Positions 7,053 to 15,894 of a stretch of 64,000 nt of DNA are shown here, piece after piece; positions within the stretch are counted from its first letter, which is position 1, and each line of letters begins with the position of its first letter. The notes below the pieces were generated by a model. That model was given only the letters and a program-made list of their open reading frames with translations. It was not told the origin of the DNA and ran no database searches. The translations under genes and the position numbers were made by a program. This DNA is from Lachnospiraceae bacterium (GTDB taxonomy: Bacteria > Bacillota > Clostridia > Lachnospirales > Anaerotignaceae): positions 52,694-116,693 of the forward strand of contig JAHZEA010000008.1 of assembly GCA_019422065.1 (NCBI GenBank). Direction: 5' to 3'.

Positions 7053-10049
7053 ATGGATAAAATACCAAATATAAATAATGACAGCAAAGAAACAATAATT
7101 GAACAGATAAGGCTTTTATCACAGTCATATACGCCGCAATGGCGCTTTGATGAGTCAAATCCGGATTTAGGAACAGCATTAGCAGTTATTTTTGCTGGTA
7201 TGCATGCGGATACTTTATCGCGGTATAATGAACTGCCTTTAAAGTGGCGCACGGAGTATTTTAATAATCTGCATGCTTCTTTGCTCCCGGAACAGCCGTC
7301 TTTTGGATATGTTTCGTTTAATACTGTAAGTGAGGAAGTAAACGGAACTGAGCTTCCTGCCGGAACAAAGCTTACTGTTGATATAACAGACAAAGCTGGA
7401 AACATAATACCAGTTGAAACAAGAGATGATGTTTTTGTAGCACCGTCGCATATTCAAGCAATATATGAAAGCAATGACGCTTTAGATTATATAGGCAAGC
7501 TTTGGGATGAAACTGAAAATAAGAATTTCTGTATGTTTGGCTTTGACGGTGAAAATATTCAAAAGCATGCTTTTTTAATGGGGCACAGCGATATATTTGC
7601 CATAACTAAAGGCGGCGAGATTGAAGTTGAGTTTTATACAGCAGACAACCATGTCCTGCCGGAAGAAATACTATATAAACTTAGTTCAAGAGGTAAGTTT
7701 TATTATTCAGCCGAAAACGGTTTTGTGCCATTTGAAAAATTTTATCGTAAAGGCAGTGCTTTTGTATTTGTTAAGTCAAGCAGTCAGCCGCCTTGGGCCA
7801 AAACTGATATAGACGGTGTAAATCAGTATTGGATTAAATACGAAATTGATAACGGAAAAGCGCTTTATGACATGGCTATTGGGGATATACGGCTTAAAAG
7901 CAGGGCGGCTATGATACCGCCGCAGTCTGTATATGCCGCCGGAACAGAGGCAGACAGCCGTGGCTTTTATTTTCCGTTTGGAGAACAGCTTTCGGTTTAT
8001 GAGGAAGTTTATTTTTCATGCGACGAGGCTTTCAGCAAAAAAGGCGCTCTTATTACAATGTCTTTTTTGTTGGATTATACAAAGATACCTTTAAACATTA
8101 CAGAAAAAGAAGAAATAGACTGGCGCTTAATTATGCCTAAAAGTGCTGTTAAAGTAGAGCCGGAGTATGATGTTACTATTTCTAAAGTAATATGGGAGTA
8201 CTTTAACGGTACAGGCTGGGCAAGGTTATTTGAAGATAGCAGATATGACAGTGTGTTTACCCCGGAGCAGTTTACAGGCAGACAGAAAAAAACACTGCGC
8301 TTTATTTGCCCAAATGATATGTCATCAGCTATAGTTAATTCAGCAGAAGGCAGGTTTATAAGAGCTAGAATAATTAATTTAAACAACAGGTTTAAAACAA
8401 CAGGACAATATGTAACTCCTATGATTTCGGAAACATATTTTTCTTATGAATATGAAGGAAAAGGTGTAAACCCAGAATTTATATATGAACAGAATAACGG
8501 TGTAGGAAGTGTTAAAAGCGCCCAAAGCTGTTTAAGCCAGCTTGGTGGATACAGCCCTATACGACCAGCTGGTGATAAGGTTCCGGCTGTGTACTGTTGT
8601 TTTAGTATGCCGCTTATTAACGGGCCTATACGCATATTGGCGCTTTTGGGCAATTCAGGCATTTGGCAAAGACCACGTTTGAATTGGCAGTATTTTGGTG
8701 GCGGGAAATGGCGTGATATTAATGCTGCCGATGAAACACGAGGCTTTGAAAACAGCGGGCTTATAAGCTTTAACGGCGCTTCAGATTTTGAAAAAACACA
8801 GTGCTTTGGACAAGATGGTTACTGGATACGTATTCAGGATGTTTCCAACGGCTATAATGGTGCCGAAAAGGAAAATCTGCCGCTTGTAGAAGGGCTTTTT
8901 ATTAACAGTGTTAAAGCTTGGACATTAAGAACAAATGTAGAGGAATACATTACATTTGAGAATTTTGAGTCTTCCATAGAGTTTCAGCTTTTAAACCGTC
9001 CGGTATATAATGAACAGGTTTGGGTAAACGAAACCGGAACACTGTCTAAAGGTGAAGAAATAAGGCTTAAAAAAGAAGGCCGGCTTATGGTTACAACCGA
9101 TAACGACTTACAGGCGCAAACTTGGGTGCTATGGGAAAGAACAGATAGTTTTTATGATAAAGCCGGTGATGGAAGAAAATACATGTTAGATAAAGGAAAT
9201 GGTATACTTACATTTTCTGCCGGCACTAATTATCGTCTGCCGCCTCCGGGAGTTGCAAATGGTATATACGTAAAAATGAATATAGGCGGCGGGGAAGAAG
9301 ACAACATTAAAAAAGGTTCTGTAAATGGTATGGAGTTAAACTATGGTTTTATAAATTCCGCATATAATCCTGTAGGTTTTGCAGGGGGATGCGGCAGAGA
9401 AACTGTTGACGAAGCCATAGAAAGAACAGCCAGGGCTTTTAAACATCATTATAAAGCTGTTACGGCGGAGGACTATGAAAAGTTGGCAAAAGAAGCCTCA
9501 AGAATGATACACAAAGCTTTTTGCTTTACAGGCATAACAGCTGAAGGCAAGAAGAAAAGCGGATATATTACGCTTGTTATACTGCAAAAGAATTTTGAAA
9601 ACAGTCATTACTATTTTCATTCATTAAAAGAGATAGTTATGGATTACTTGAAAGATAAAGTTTTTGGAAATCTTATTGCACAAAACCGCCTTCAGATAAT
9701 ATCACCTGATTTTATTGAGATACAGGTGGGCGCTGACATCAAGGTTGATGACTTTAACGAAATTTTCAGTTGTAAACGTAGAATAAATGAACGCCTTAAA
9801 GAATTTTTAAACCCTGTTAGCGGCAATTTTAATTCAAAAGGGTTTAATGCTGGAGCAATGCCAAGCAGAAACCAGATAGAAACAGTTATTAAGGCCATAC
9901 CTTCGGTTAAAGAGATAAGTAATCTTGTTGTATCGGGAAAAATACTTAAAGGCGGAGAAATGATAGAAATTAATACGGAAGAAATAAAAAATTTCCCGTT
10001 TGCTCTCCCTGTAAACGGAAATCACCGAATTTTTGTAAGGACAGAATAA
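7053..10049 (+). CDS. J-like baseplate wedge protein, large (Afp11-like)
   Basis: The 998-residue protein carries the baseplate J family pattern in its last 300 residues: A-G-G-C-G-R-E-T-V-D-E-A-I-E-R followed by the V-T-A-E-D-Y-E-K-L-A motif at about residues 805-815, then R-L-Q-I-I-S-P-D-F-I-E-I-Q-V and a C-terminal domain. The N-terminal opening W-R-F-D-E-S-N-P-D-L-G-T-A-L resembles the matching segment of the next gene. Afp11-type proteins form the wedge arms. ATG 7053 is chosen over 7047 because the GGAGG at 7041-7045 would leave only one base to the earlier ATG. It is large for the family, with an extended middle part. Confidence 0.85.
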   Translation: MDKIPNINNDSKETIIEQIRLLSQSYTPQWRFDESNPDLGTALAVIFAGMHADTLSRYNELPLKWRTEYFNNLHASLLPEQPSFGYVSFNTVSEEVNGTELPAGTKLTVDITDKAGNIIPVETRDDVFVAPSHIQAIYESNDALDYIGKLWDETENKNFCMFGFDGENIQKHAFLMGHSDIFAITKGGEIEVEFYTADNHVLPEEILYKLSSRGKFYYSAENGFVPFEKFYRKGSAFVFVKSSSQPPWAKTDIDGVNQYWIKYEIDNGKALYDMAIGDIRLKSRAAMIPPQSVYAAGTEADSRGFYFPFGEQLSVYEEVYFSCDEAFSKKGALITMSFLLDYTKIPLNITEKEEIDWRLIMPKSAVKVEPEYDVTISKVIWEYFNGTGWARLFEDSRYDSVFTPEQFTGRQKKTLRFICPNDMSSAIVNSAEGRFIRARIINLNNRFKTTGQYVTPMISETYFSYEYEGKGVNPEFIYEQNNGVGSVKSAQSCLSQLGGYSPIRPAGDKVPAVYCCFSMPLINGPIRILALLGNSGIWQRPRLNWQYFGGGKWRDINAADETRGFENSGLISFNGASDFEKTQCFGQDGYWIRIQDVSNGYNGAEKENLPLVEGLFINSVKAWTLRTNVEEYITFENFESSIEFQLLNRPVYNEQVWVNETGTLSKGEEIRLKKEGRLMVTTDNDLQAQTWVLWERTDSFYDKAGDGRKYMLDKGNGILTFSAGTNYRLPPPGVANGIYVKMNIGGGEEDNIKKGSVNGMELNYGFINSAYNPVGFAGGCGRETVDEAIERTARAFKHHYKAVTAEDYEKLAKEASRMIHKAFCFTGITAEGKKKSGYITLVILQKNFENSHYYFHSLKEIVMDYLKDKVFGNLIAQNRLQIISPDFIEIQVGADIKVDDFNEIFSCKRRINERLKEFLNPVSGNFNSKGFNAGAMPSRNQIETVIKAIPSVKEISNLVVSGKILKGGEMIEINTEEIKNFPFALPVNGNHRIFVRTE

Positions 10050-10062
10050 GGAGGCTGGGCCA

Positions 10063-12054
10063 ATGCTGCCTGAAATAAGCTTGGATACCACTAATTTTGA
10101 AGAAATTGTAAAAAAAGCCAGAAGCCAAATTGCTGAAGTGTATCCTCAGTGGACGGACTATAATTACCATGACCCGGGAATTACTATTTTGGAGTTGTTC
10201 GCTTTTTTAAAGGAAGCACAGCAGTTTTATATAGACCAGATAAGCGATGATATGCGCAAAAAATTTCTTCAGTTAATTGGAATCAGTCTTGCAAAAAGAA
10301 AATCCGCCATAACAACTGTAAGAATTAATACCACAAAGCCAACATTAATTCCGGCTGGAACAAAATTTTATATTAACAGCTTGTGTTTTGAAACCACAGA
10401 GGCTGAAAATATACCGGCAAATATAATAAAGGCTGTAATGGTAAAGCCCAAATACGGCAACGTATTTAAGCTGGATATGCTGCAAAAAGACGATATGAGC
10501 GGTATGGTTATATACCCATTCGGCAAGAAAACAGGTGTTGGAAGTGAGTTTTATATATGCCTTAAAAAGAGCCTTGAAACAGGTAAAACATACAGGCTTT
10601 CAATATTATTAGATGAGCACTACAGTATTAAAAGAAATCCGGTTAAAGATATAAGCCGGTTTATACCACTTTCTAAAATAAAAATTACATATTTTGATTA
10701 TTCCGGGGAAACCGAAATTTGTGCCGATGACAGCACTTTGGGCATGATTCGCAGTGGTGAATACAAATTTTCAATTAAAAGTGATATGGCCTATTCGGTT
10801 AAAGACGGAATAGAAGGATATTTTATAAAATTTACACTTATTGAAGACAGTTTAGATGTTGCGCCTGCAATAAAGGATTTCAGCTTTAATGATATAACGT
10901 TGGTGCAAAGGGATACAAAAGCTATATTTCTTGATAAAAGCCAAGTAGAATTTTGGCAAAGTGATAATTTTAAAATTGATTACTACGCTTGGAACGAGAT
11001 TAATGGATGCTATATTGAAACAACAGCCGATAAAGCGGAAAAAGCTGCTCTTTATGAAAGCAATTTTTATAAAAACCGCATTATAGCTATAGGCAACGGT
11101 CTGCCTAATCAGAAATATGATTTGACTGATAAAGGTGTTATGTCCGATTCTTTTAGAATATTAGTTTCAAGCGTTAAAGATAAAGGGTTCATGCGGGAAT
11201 GGGTTAAGGTTAATGATTTTGACAGTTCAGGACCGGATGACTGCCATTATATAATTGATGAAGATAATAATTGTATTTATTTTGGAAACGGCATAAGAGG
11301 CAGAATGCCGGAGGATGAAATAAGAATTATATCATGCCAGTTTAGTGCCGGAAGCGGCGGAAATATTAAAGCGGGGCAAGAAGCCAAAAACGATGTACTG
11401 CCGGAATATGTTTATGGCGTAAGCACTGTGGATTCAAAAGGCGGTGCTGAGCCGGAAAGCTTGGAGGATGGCTTTTTAAGAGCGCGTAATATGCTCAATG
11501 ATGATGAAAGAGCCGTAAGTGAAAAGGATTATGAAAAGCTTGTTATTAAAACCCCGGGACTGCGTATTTGGGACTGCAAGGTATTGGATTTAGCAAACTT
11601 TAATGATGAGCATTATAAGAACGAAGTGCATATTGCTGTTAGGCCATATTCAGAAAATGGATATGCAGTTTTGTCAGATGCATATCAAAAAAACATACTA
11701 AACCAAATTATGGATAAACGGCTTATAGGCAGTTTTGTAAGGCTATATTCACCGATTTATATAGAGGTATCGGTTTATGCCGAGTTGCGTGTAAATCCGC
11801 AGTATATTTATGCTGAGGAAAAAGTTGAATCTGTTGTAAAGAAATTTTTCTTAAAGCTTAATGGTTTTGGCCCTGTAATTAATTATGGCGCATTATTTGC
11901 CAGTATAGACAGCCTTGAAGAAGTAATGGAAGTATGCATGTTGTATATTGATGCCAGAGGCGGCGGAATTTCGAGAAACCGAAATGGAGATGTGCTTTTG
12001 CCTCCTCTTGGTGTGTTACTGCTTAAAAATGTGGACTGCATTGTAATTCGTTAA
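10063..12054 (+). CDS. J-like baseplate wedge protein, small (Afp12-like)
   Basis: The 663 residues open with Y-P-Q-W-T-D-Y-N-Y-H-D-P-G-I-T-I-L-E-L-F-A, the classic start of putative baseplate assembly proteins in eCIS and related tails. The core G-G-A-E-P-E-S-L-E-D-G-F-L-R-A-R and V-S-E-K-D-Y-E-K-L motifs lie at about residues 465-495, and the end P-P-L-G-V-L-L-L is also typical. It is the partner of the preceding J-like protein, sharing the same architecture at smaller size, and the two presumably form a heterodimeric wedge. Start ATG 10063 behind AAGGAGG, 13 bases after the previous stop. Confidence 0.88.
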   Translation: MLPEISLDTTNFEEIVKKARSQIAEVYPQWTDYNYHDPGITILELFAFLKEAQQFYIDQISDDMRKKFLQLIGISLAKRKSAITTVRINTTKPTLIPAGTKFYINSLCFETTEAENIPANIIKAVMVKPKYGNVFKLDMLQKDDMSGMVIYPFGKKTGVGSEFYICLKKSLETGKTYRLSILLDEHYSIKRNPVKDISRFIPLSKIKITYFDYSGETEICADDSTLGMIRSGEYKFSIKSDMAYSVKDGIEGYFIKFTLIEDSLDVAPAIKDFSFNDITLVQRDTKAIFLDKSQVEFWQSDNFKIDYYAWNEINGCYIETTADKAEKAALYESNFYKNRIIAIGNGLPNQKYDLTDKGVMSDSFRILVSSVKDKGFMREWVKVNDFDSSGPDDCHYIIDEDNNCIYFGNGIRGRMPEDEIRIISCQFSAGSGGNIKAGQEAKNDVLPEYVYGVSTVDSKGGAEPESLEDGFLRARNMLNDDERAVSEKDYEKLVIKTPGLRIWDCKVLDLANFNDEHYKNEVHIAVRPYSENGYAVLSDAYQKNILNQIMDKRLIGSFVRLYSPIYIEVSVYAELRVNPQYIYAEEKVESVVKKFFLKLNGFGPVINYGALFASIDSLEEVMEVCMLYIDARGGGISRNRNGDVLLPPLGVLLLKNVDCIVIR

Positions 12055-12072
12055 TGGATTAGGTGACTGAAT

Positions 12073-13188
12073 ATGAAATATTTTGTTTTTAATAAGCCTA
12101 TGGACTACAAAAGAGGATATATGAAAGACTGTTTCTGTACTGAGCATGGAATCAGTTTACCTCAAGGCTGTGAAAAAGGTGTATTTTTTTCAAAAATATT
12201 GGATAGCGGTGAAAAAGAAACTTTATGGCACAGAATGACCTGTGATATACCAACTGCTAGGGTAGGTGTACGGTTTTGGCTATACTGCTCTGACAAGAGG
12301 GAAACAATTTATAACGGCACAAAAACAGATATAGAAGATATATTATTTTCTGATATTTCACCAGAGTTAAAAAGAAAGGCATGCGGTTCTTTTTTAAAAG
12401 AAAATTTTCTTAATCAGCCGGATACATTGCTTCATGGCATTAAAGGAAGATACTTTTGGTTTTGTATAGAAATCTATTCAGGACAAGAAGAAAATGCCGG
12501 AGTTGAGAACATATTTGTTTATTTTCCCTATAAAGGCTGGATAAATTATCTTCCGTCTATTTATCAAAAGAACCGTGAAAGCGCAATATTTTTGGATAAA
12601 TACCTGAGCATTTTCCAGTCGTTGTATGATGATTTTGAATATAAGTACGAAAGCAGTACTGTTATGCTAGAGCCGCTGTCATGTGATACAGCTTTTCTTC
12701 GATATATAGCCAAATGGCTGGATATTACAAATACCAATATTTGGAGTGAAGACAAGCTGAGAAAGCTTATACGTAGGGCGCCTAGTCTTTTTAAAAAGCG
12801 TGGTACACGCAGTGGATTAATAGAAATTATTGAGCTTTTTACAGGGGAGAAACCGTTTATTGTAGAGCAGTGGCAGGTAAGGCAATTTAGGCAAAACAGT
12901 GAAACAAAAGAAGTTTTGGACAGGCTTTACGGAACGGATGAGAATGTATTTTTAGTTTTGGTTAAAGAAAAATACTGCTCAGGCAAAAGAGAGCAGGAGG
13001 CACTTTTAAGCTTAATTCAAGATATGTCACCGGCACATACTCAGCCGCGCCTTGTGGCACTTAGACAGTTTATAAGTTTAGGCGGACATACTTATTTAGG
13101 AATTAACAGCGCTCTTGGTTATTATAAGCCAATGCGCTTGGACGGACTTTCTTTGGTATCCCTTGCATCGGTAGGAAAGAATGAATAG
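12073..13188 (+). CDS. Tail protein I-like / TIGR02242-type CIS baseplate protein
   Basis: The 371-residue protein has, from about residue 155, the segment Y-L-P-S-I-Y-Q-K-N-R-E-S-A-x-F-L-D-K-Y-L followed by a hydrophobic pattern (FLRYIAKWLDI), and R-A-P-S-L-F-K-K-R-G-T-R-S-G-L at about residue 235, which mark the TIGR02242 phage tail protein domain. The C-terminal part ends in a P-A-H-T-Q-P motif common to this group. It follows the two J genes just as gpI follows gpJ in P2-like phages and probably links baseplate to fibres. The N-terminal 150 residues are not recognised. Confidence 0.82.
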   Translation: MKYFVFNKPMDYKRGYMKDCFCTEHGISLPQGCEKGVFFSKILDSGEKETLWHRMTCDIPTARVGVRFWLYCSDKRETIYNGTKTDIEDILFSDISPELKRKACGSFLKENFLNQPDTLLHGIKGRYFWFCIEIYSGQEENAGVENIFVYFPYKGWINYLPSIYQKNRESAIFLDKYLSIFQSLYDDFEYKYESSTVMLEPLSCDTAFLRYIAKWLDITNTNIWSEDKLRKLIRRAPSLFKKRGTRSGLIEIIELFTGEKPFIVEQWQVRQFRQNSETKEVLDRLYGTDENVFLVLVKEKYCSGKREQEALLSLIQDMSPAHTQPRLVALRQFISLGGHTYLGINSALGYYKPMRLDGLSLVSLASVGKNE

Positions 13189-13206
13189 AAGGAGGACTTC
13201 CGTATT

Positions 13207-14937
13207 ATGAACAACCTTAAATATTTTCCTTTTGAAAGAAACAGATATTATTATGGTAAGCTGTTGACTGAACAGGATTTTATACAGGAACAGAAATATT
13301 TTAATGATAAAAGACGCTTGCATAACCGTTTTCTGCATGGTGTTGGTATTGCGGCCGGTTTGCGTGTAGTTATGGTGGATGAAAAGAGCATTTCAGTTGA
13401 AGATGGGGTGGCTTTTGATTTTTCAGGCAGAGAAATATTAGTTGATATTCCGTCAGTTTACCGCCTTTCTACTATTGACGGATTTGACGCTATTATGGAA
13501 AACAGCTATAGGGATTATGCATATTTATGTATTTCATATGATGAACAGGGGGAGTATCCATCTCATAACATAGCTTCAGGAGAATTTAAACAGGAAGATA
13601 CATTTGATAAAACGCGTGAAAAATATCATCTTTATTTAACCGATAAAGAGCCGGACAATAACGATATGACATTGGAAGGCTTATTTGAGAAAAAAGAGAT
13701 TATATATGAGGACTATCAAATACGAATTACACAGATATTCCCTTTAAGCGTAACAAGCGGCGGTGTAATGGAAACAACTATAGTGCTTGAAAATATAGGT
13801 AATGCTGCACAGATTTCAGTTGACATAGAGGAAGATATTTCAAAGGCGTTCTGCGGCGGTAATACTGTTTTAAAAGCTAAGTGGGATAATGTTATTGTGG
13901 AAAGAGGAGAAAAGCAAAGCAAAACTTTTGTGCTTCAGGCTATGGAGCTGGAGTATGGCAGTGTAAGTATACATATTGTGCCTGAAAATATAAAAATTCA
14001 GGAAGGCCGAGAAGTGCTTCATCCGCAAAATAAAAAAACAGTGGAAGTTCCTTTAACTCATTTAGATAATATCCAAGCTATGACAGAAAGATATTTTGAG
14101 TCTGTAATGGAAAAAAATGTGCGCAATAATTACCCTCAAGGTATATACCTTGCCAAAATCTCACTTATTAAAATAGACAGCTCTTATATGATAGAAAAAG
14201 TAACACAAGTGCCGTTTAATCAATACTTATACAGTACATTCCTTTTAATGGGAATAACAGGCGGCATAAGGCAGGAACTTAAAGCATTAAAAAACAGCTG
14301 TAAAATGCTGGAGACTGAAAATAAGCCAGATGAAAAAACAGCAGTTAAAGAAAATATAAGTACAAGAAAAGCACAAGGTGTTGTTCAAATTCCTTTAGGC
14401 ATCGGCGGAAAACGCGAGCAAAGCTTTTTCTCTCATGAAATTATACATGGTCTTGGTATAGGCCCTGTTAACATTGAGCTTTCAATACAGCAGGATGATT
14501 TAATGTATTTTGGTTCAGGCGAGATTTTTGATGATATGGAAGTATGCGCTGAGCTTGCGGCAAGACTTGACACATCAAAAGGGTCTTTTGTAATTGGCGT
14601 AAGGCTTACAGAGCCTACAAGCAGACAGTTTATTAATGTTTGTTGGAGAGCTGAGGCAGATTTTATGCCGGAGGATGATGAAAGCGAAAATAGGTATATG
14701 TATATTGTACCTAATAAGCTGGAATTAAAAGTTAGGGAATCATATTATTTAAAAGCTATATGTGAAAATATGCCGTATGCCACAATTATTTGGCGTGTCA
14801 ATGGTGAAGAAAGCGGAAGCATTGCTTCTGACGGAACATATACAGCACCTAACATACCAGGAGTTTATGAGGTAACAGCGCAGTGTCAGGAAGCGCCGGA
14901 AATTAAAGCTTCTATATTTATAGTTGTAAGGGAGTAA
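13207..14937 (+). CDS. eCIS-associated protein with conserved N-terminal module and Ig-like C-terminus
   Basis: The first 80 of 576 residues hold a pattern I associate with eCIS loci: N-R-Y-Y-Y-G-K-L-L-T-E-Q-D-F, then E-Q-K-Y-F-N-D-K-R-R-L-H-N-R, and H-G-V-G-I-A-A-G-L. The middle is beta-rich with an N-E-F3-like A-E-F-W pattern not assigned. Residues about 500-576 look like a bacterial Ig-like (Big2/Ig) domain: P-N-K-L-E-L-K-V, W-R-V-N-G-E, then G-x-Y-T-A-P-N-I-P-G-x-Y-E-V-T-A. No signal peptide or TM is present. It is probably a peripheral baseplate, collar or fibre component exposed on the particle; exact role unknown. Confidence 0.65.
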   Translation: MNNLKYFPFERNRYYYGKLLTEQDFIQEQKYFNDKRRLHNRFLHGVGIAAGLRVVMVDEKSISVEDGVAFDFSGREILVDIPSVYRLSTIDGFDAIMENSYRDYAYLCISYDEQGEYPSHNIASGEFKQEDTFDKTREKYHLYLTDKEPDNNDMTLEGLFEKKEIIYEDYQIRITQIFPLSVTSGGVMETTIVLENIGNAAQISVDIEEDISKAFCGGNTVLKAKWDNVIVERGEKQSKTFVLQAMELEYGSVSIHIVPENIKIQEGREVLHPQNKKTVEVPLTHLDNIQAMTERYFESVMEKNVRNNYPQGIYLAKISLIKIDSSYMIEKVTQVPFNQYLYSTFLLMGITGGIRQELKALKNSCKMLETENKPDEKTAVKENISTRKAQGVVQIPLGIGGKREQSFFSHEIIHGLGIGPVNIELSIQQDDLMYFGSGEIFDDMEVCAELAARLDTSKGSFVIGVRLTEPTSRQFINVCWRAEADFMPEDDESENRYMYIVPNKLELKVRESYYLKAICENMPYATIIWRVNGEESGSIASDGTYTAPNIPGVYEVTAQCQEAPEIKASIFIVVRE

Positions 14938-14943
14938 TTATAA

Positions 14944-15891
14944 ATGATTATTAGAAATCTTACCAAAAAATATATGGTAACGCAGGAATATCTGGGCAAT
15001 GAAGATGTGCGCCAGTATATTTGCTATGAGCTGGATGTGCCGGAAAAAAGCCAGTACTGCGCTGTATGCCAGAAACTTTCATCCGTAAGGGGTGAAGAGA
15101 TAAGATTTCTTATGGAAGAGCTGAAAAATGAAAATTTTTCAGATTTAACGGATTTTTTTATAAATGATGACTGTTTGTACGTACTCCTTAAGCATCATGT
15201 TGGTAATAATTTAGGGCATAAGATTGCATCTGAAAAATGCAGTTTAGATGAAAGGCTTGAGATAATTAAAAACCTGTTGGAAAAGATACTTATACTAAAC
15301 ATGCCGGTGTATTTTTTTGCATCGGCCATGGATGTAAGTAGGATAATAATAACAAAAAGCAATGAAGTTTATTTTACATACGACTGCCGAAATATAGTTG
15401 AATTTGATTCAGTTCAGTTCCAAAATGGTGCTAAGGCACTTGCCAATGTTATAAAATTTGTATTTGCTTATGAGCTTAAAGAACGTTCTATGCCTGAGTT
15501 AGAAACTTTTGTTTATAACCTTGGTAATAACGGTATGACAAAATATTTGGAAATTTACGAAAAATATTGGCAGGTATACCAAATTTATTTCGGCATAAAG
15601 CAGGAAGACTTAGAGCCGAGAAGCTTAAAGTTTAAAATTTGGGATATTATCAAAAAAGTCGGTTCTTTTATTAAAAAACTGATACAGCCGGCCCTTTTAA
15701 TGCTTGCGATAGGATACCTTATTGTATCTATAATGGGTGTTTTATCTGAGCATGGTGTTAATGAGAACTTTAAATCAATAGGTACTGTTATTGTAACAGA
15801 TAAAGATATGGGATATGATGAACAGTCAGCTACTGATAATTCATCACAAGAAGCAGAGACGGAAAAAGCGGATACGAGTGGAGTTGAGTAA
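14944..15891 (+). CDS. Single-pass membrane protein with degenerate kinase-like domain (EssB-like)
   Basis: The 315-residue protein has a soluble N-terminal region of about 230 residues, a strong membrane segment at about 248-270 (ALLMLAIGYLIVSIMGVL) and a 45-residue acidic tail. The N-terminal part looks like the C-lobe of a protein kinase that has lost catalysis: V-Y-F-F-A-S-A-M-D-V-S-R-I-I-I-T-K-S-N-E-V-Y-F sits where H-R-D-x-x-x-x-N-I-L-x-x-x-x-G-x-V would be, with no HRD, DFG or P-loop. This recalls EssB/YukC of type VII secretion, a kinase-like membrane scaffold. It is embedded between baseplate and MORN genes, so I infer a docking or scaffold role at the cytoplasmic membrane. Kinase-fold assignment is tentative. 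Confidence 0.5.
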   Translation: MIIRNLTKKYMVTQEYLGNEDVRQYICYELDVPEKSQYCAVCQKLSSVRGEEIRFLMEELKNENFSDLTDFFINDDCLYVLLKHHVGNNLGHKIASEKCSLDERLEIIKNLLEKILILNMPVYFFASAMDVSRIIITKSNEVYFTYDCRNIVEFDSVQFQNGAKALANVIKFVFAYELKERSMPELETFVYNLGNNGMTKYLEIYEKYWQVYQIYFGIKQEDLEPRSLKFKIWDIIKKVGSFIKKLIQPALLMLAIGYLIVSIMGVLSEHGVNENFKSIGTVIVTDKDMGYDEQSATDNSSQEAETEKADTSGVE

Positions 15892-15894
15892 GGC

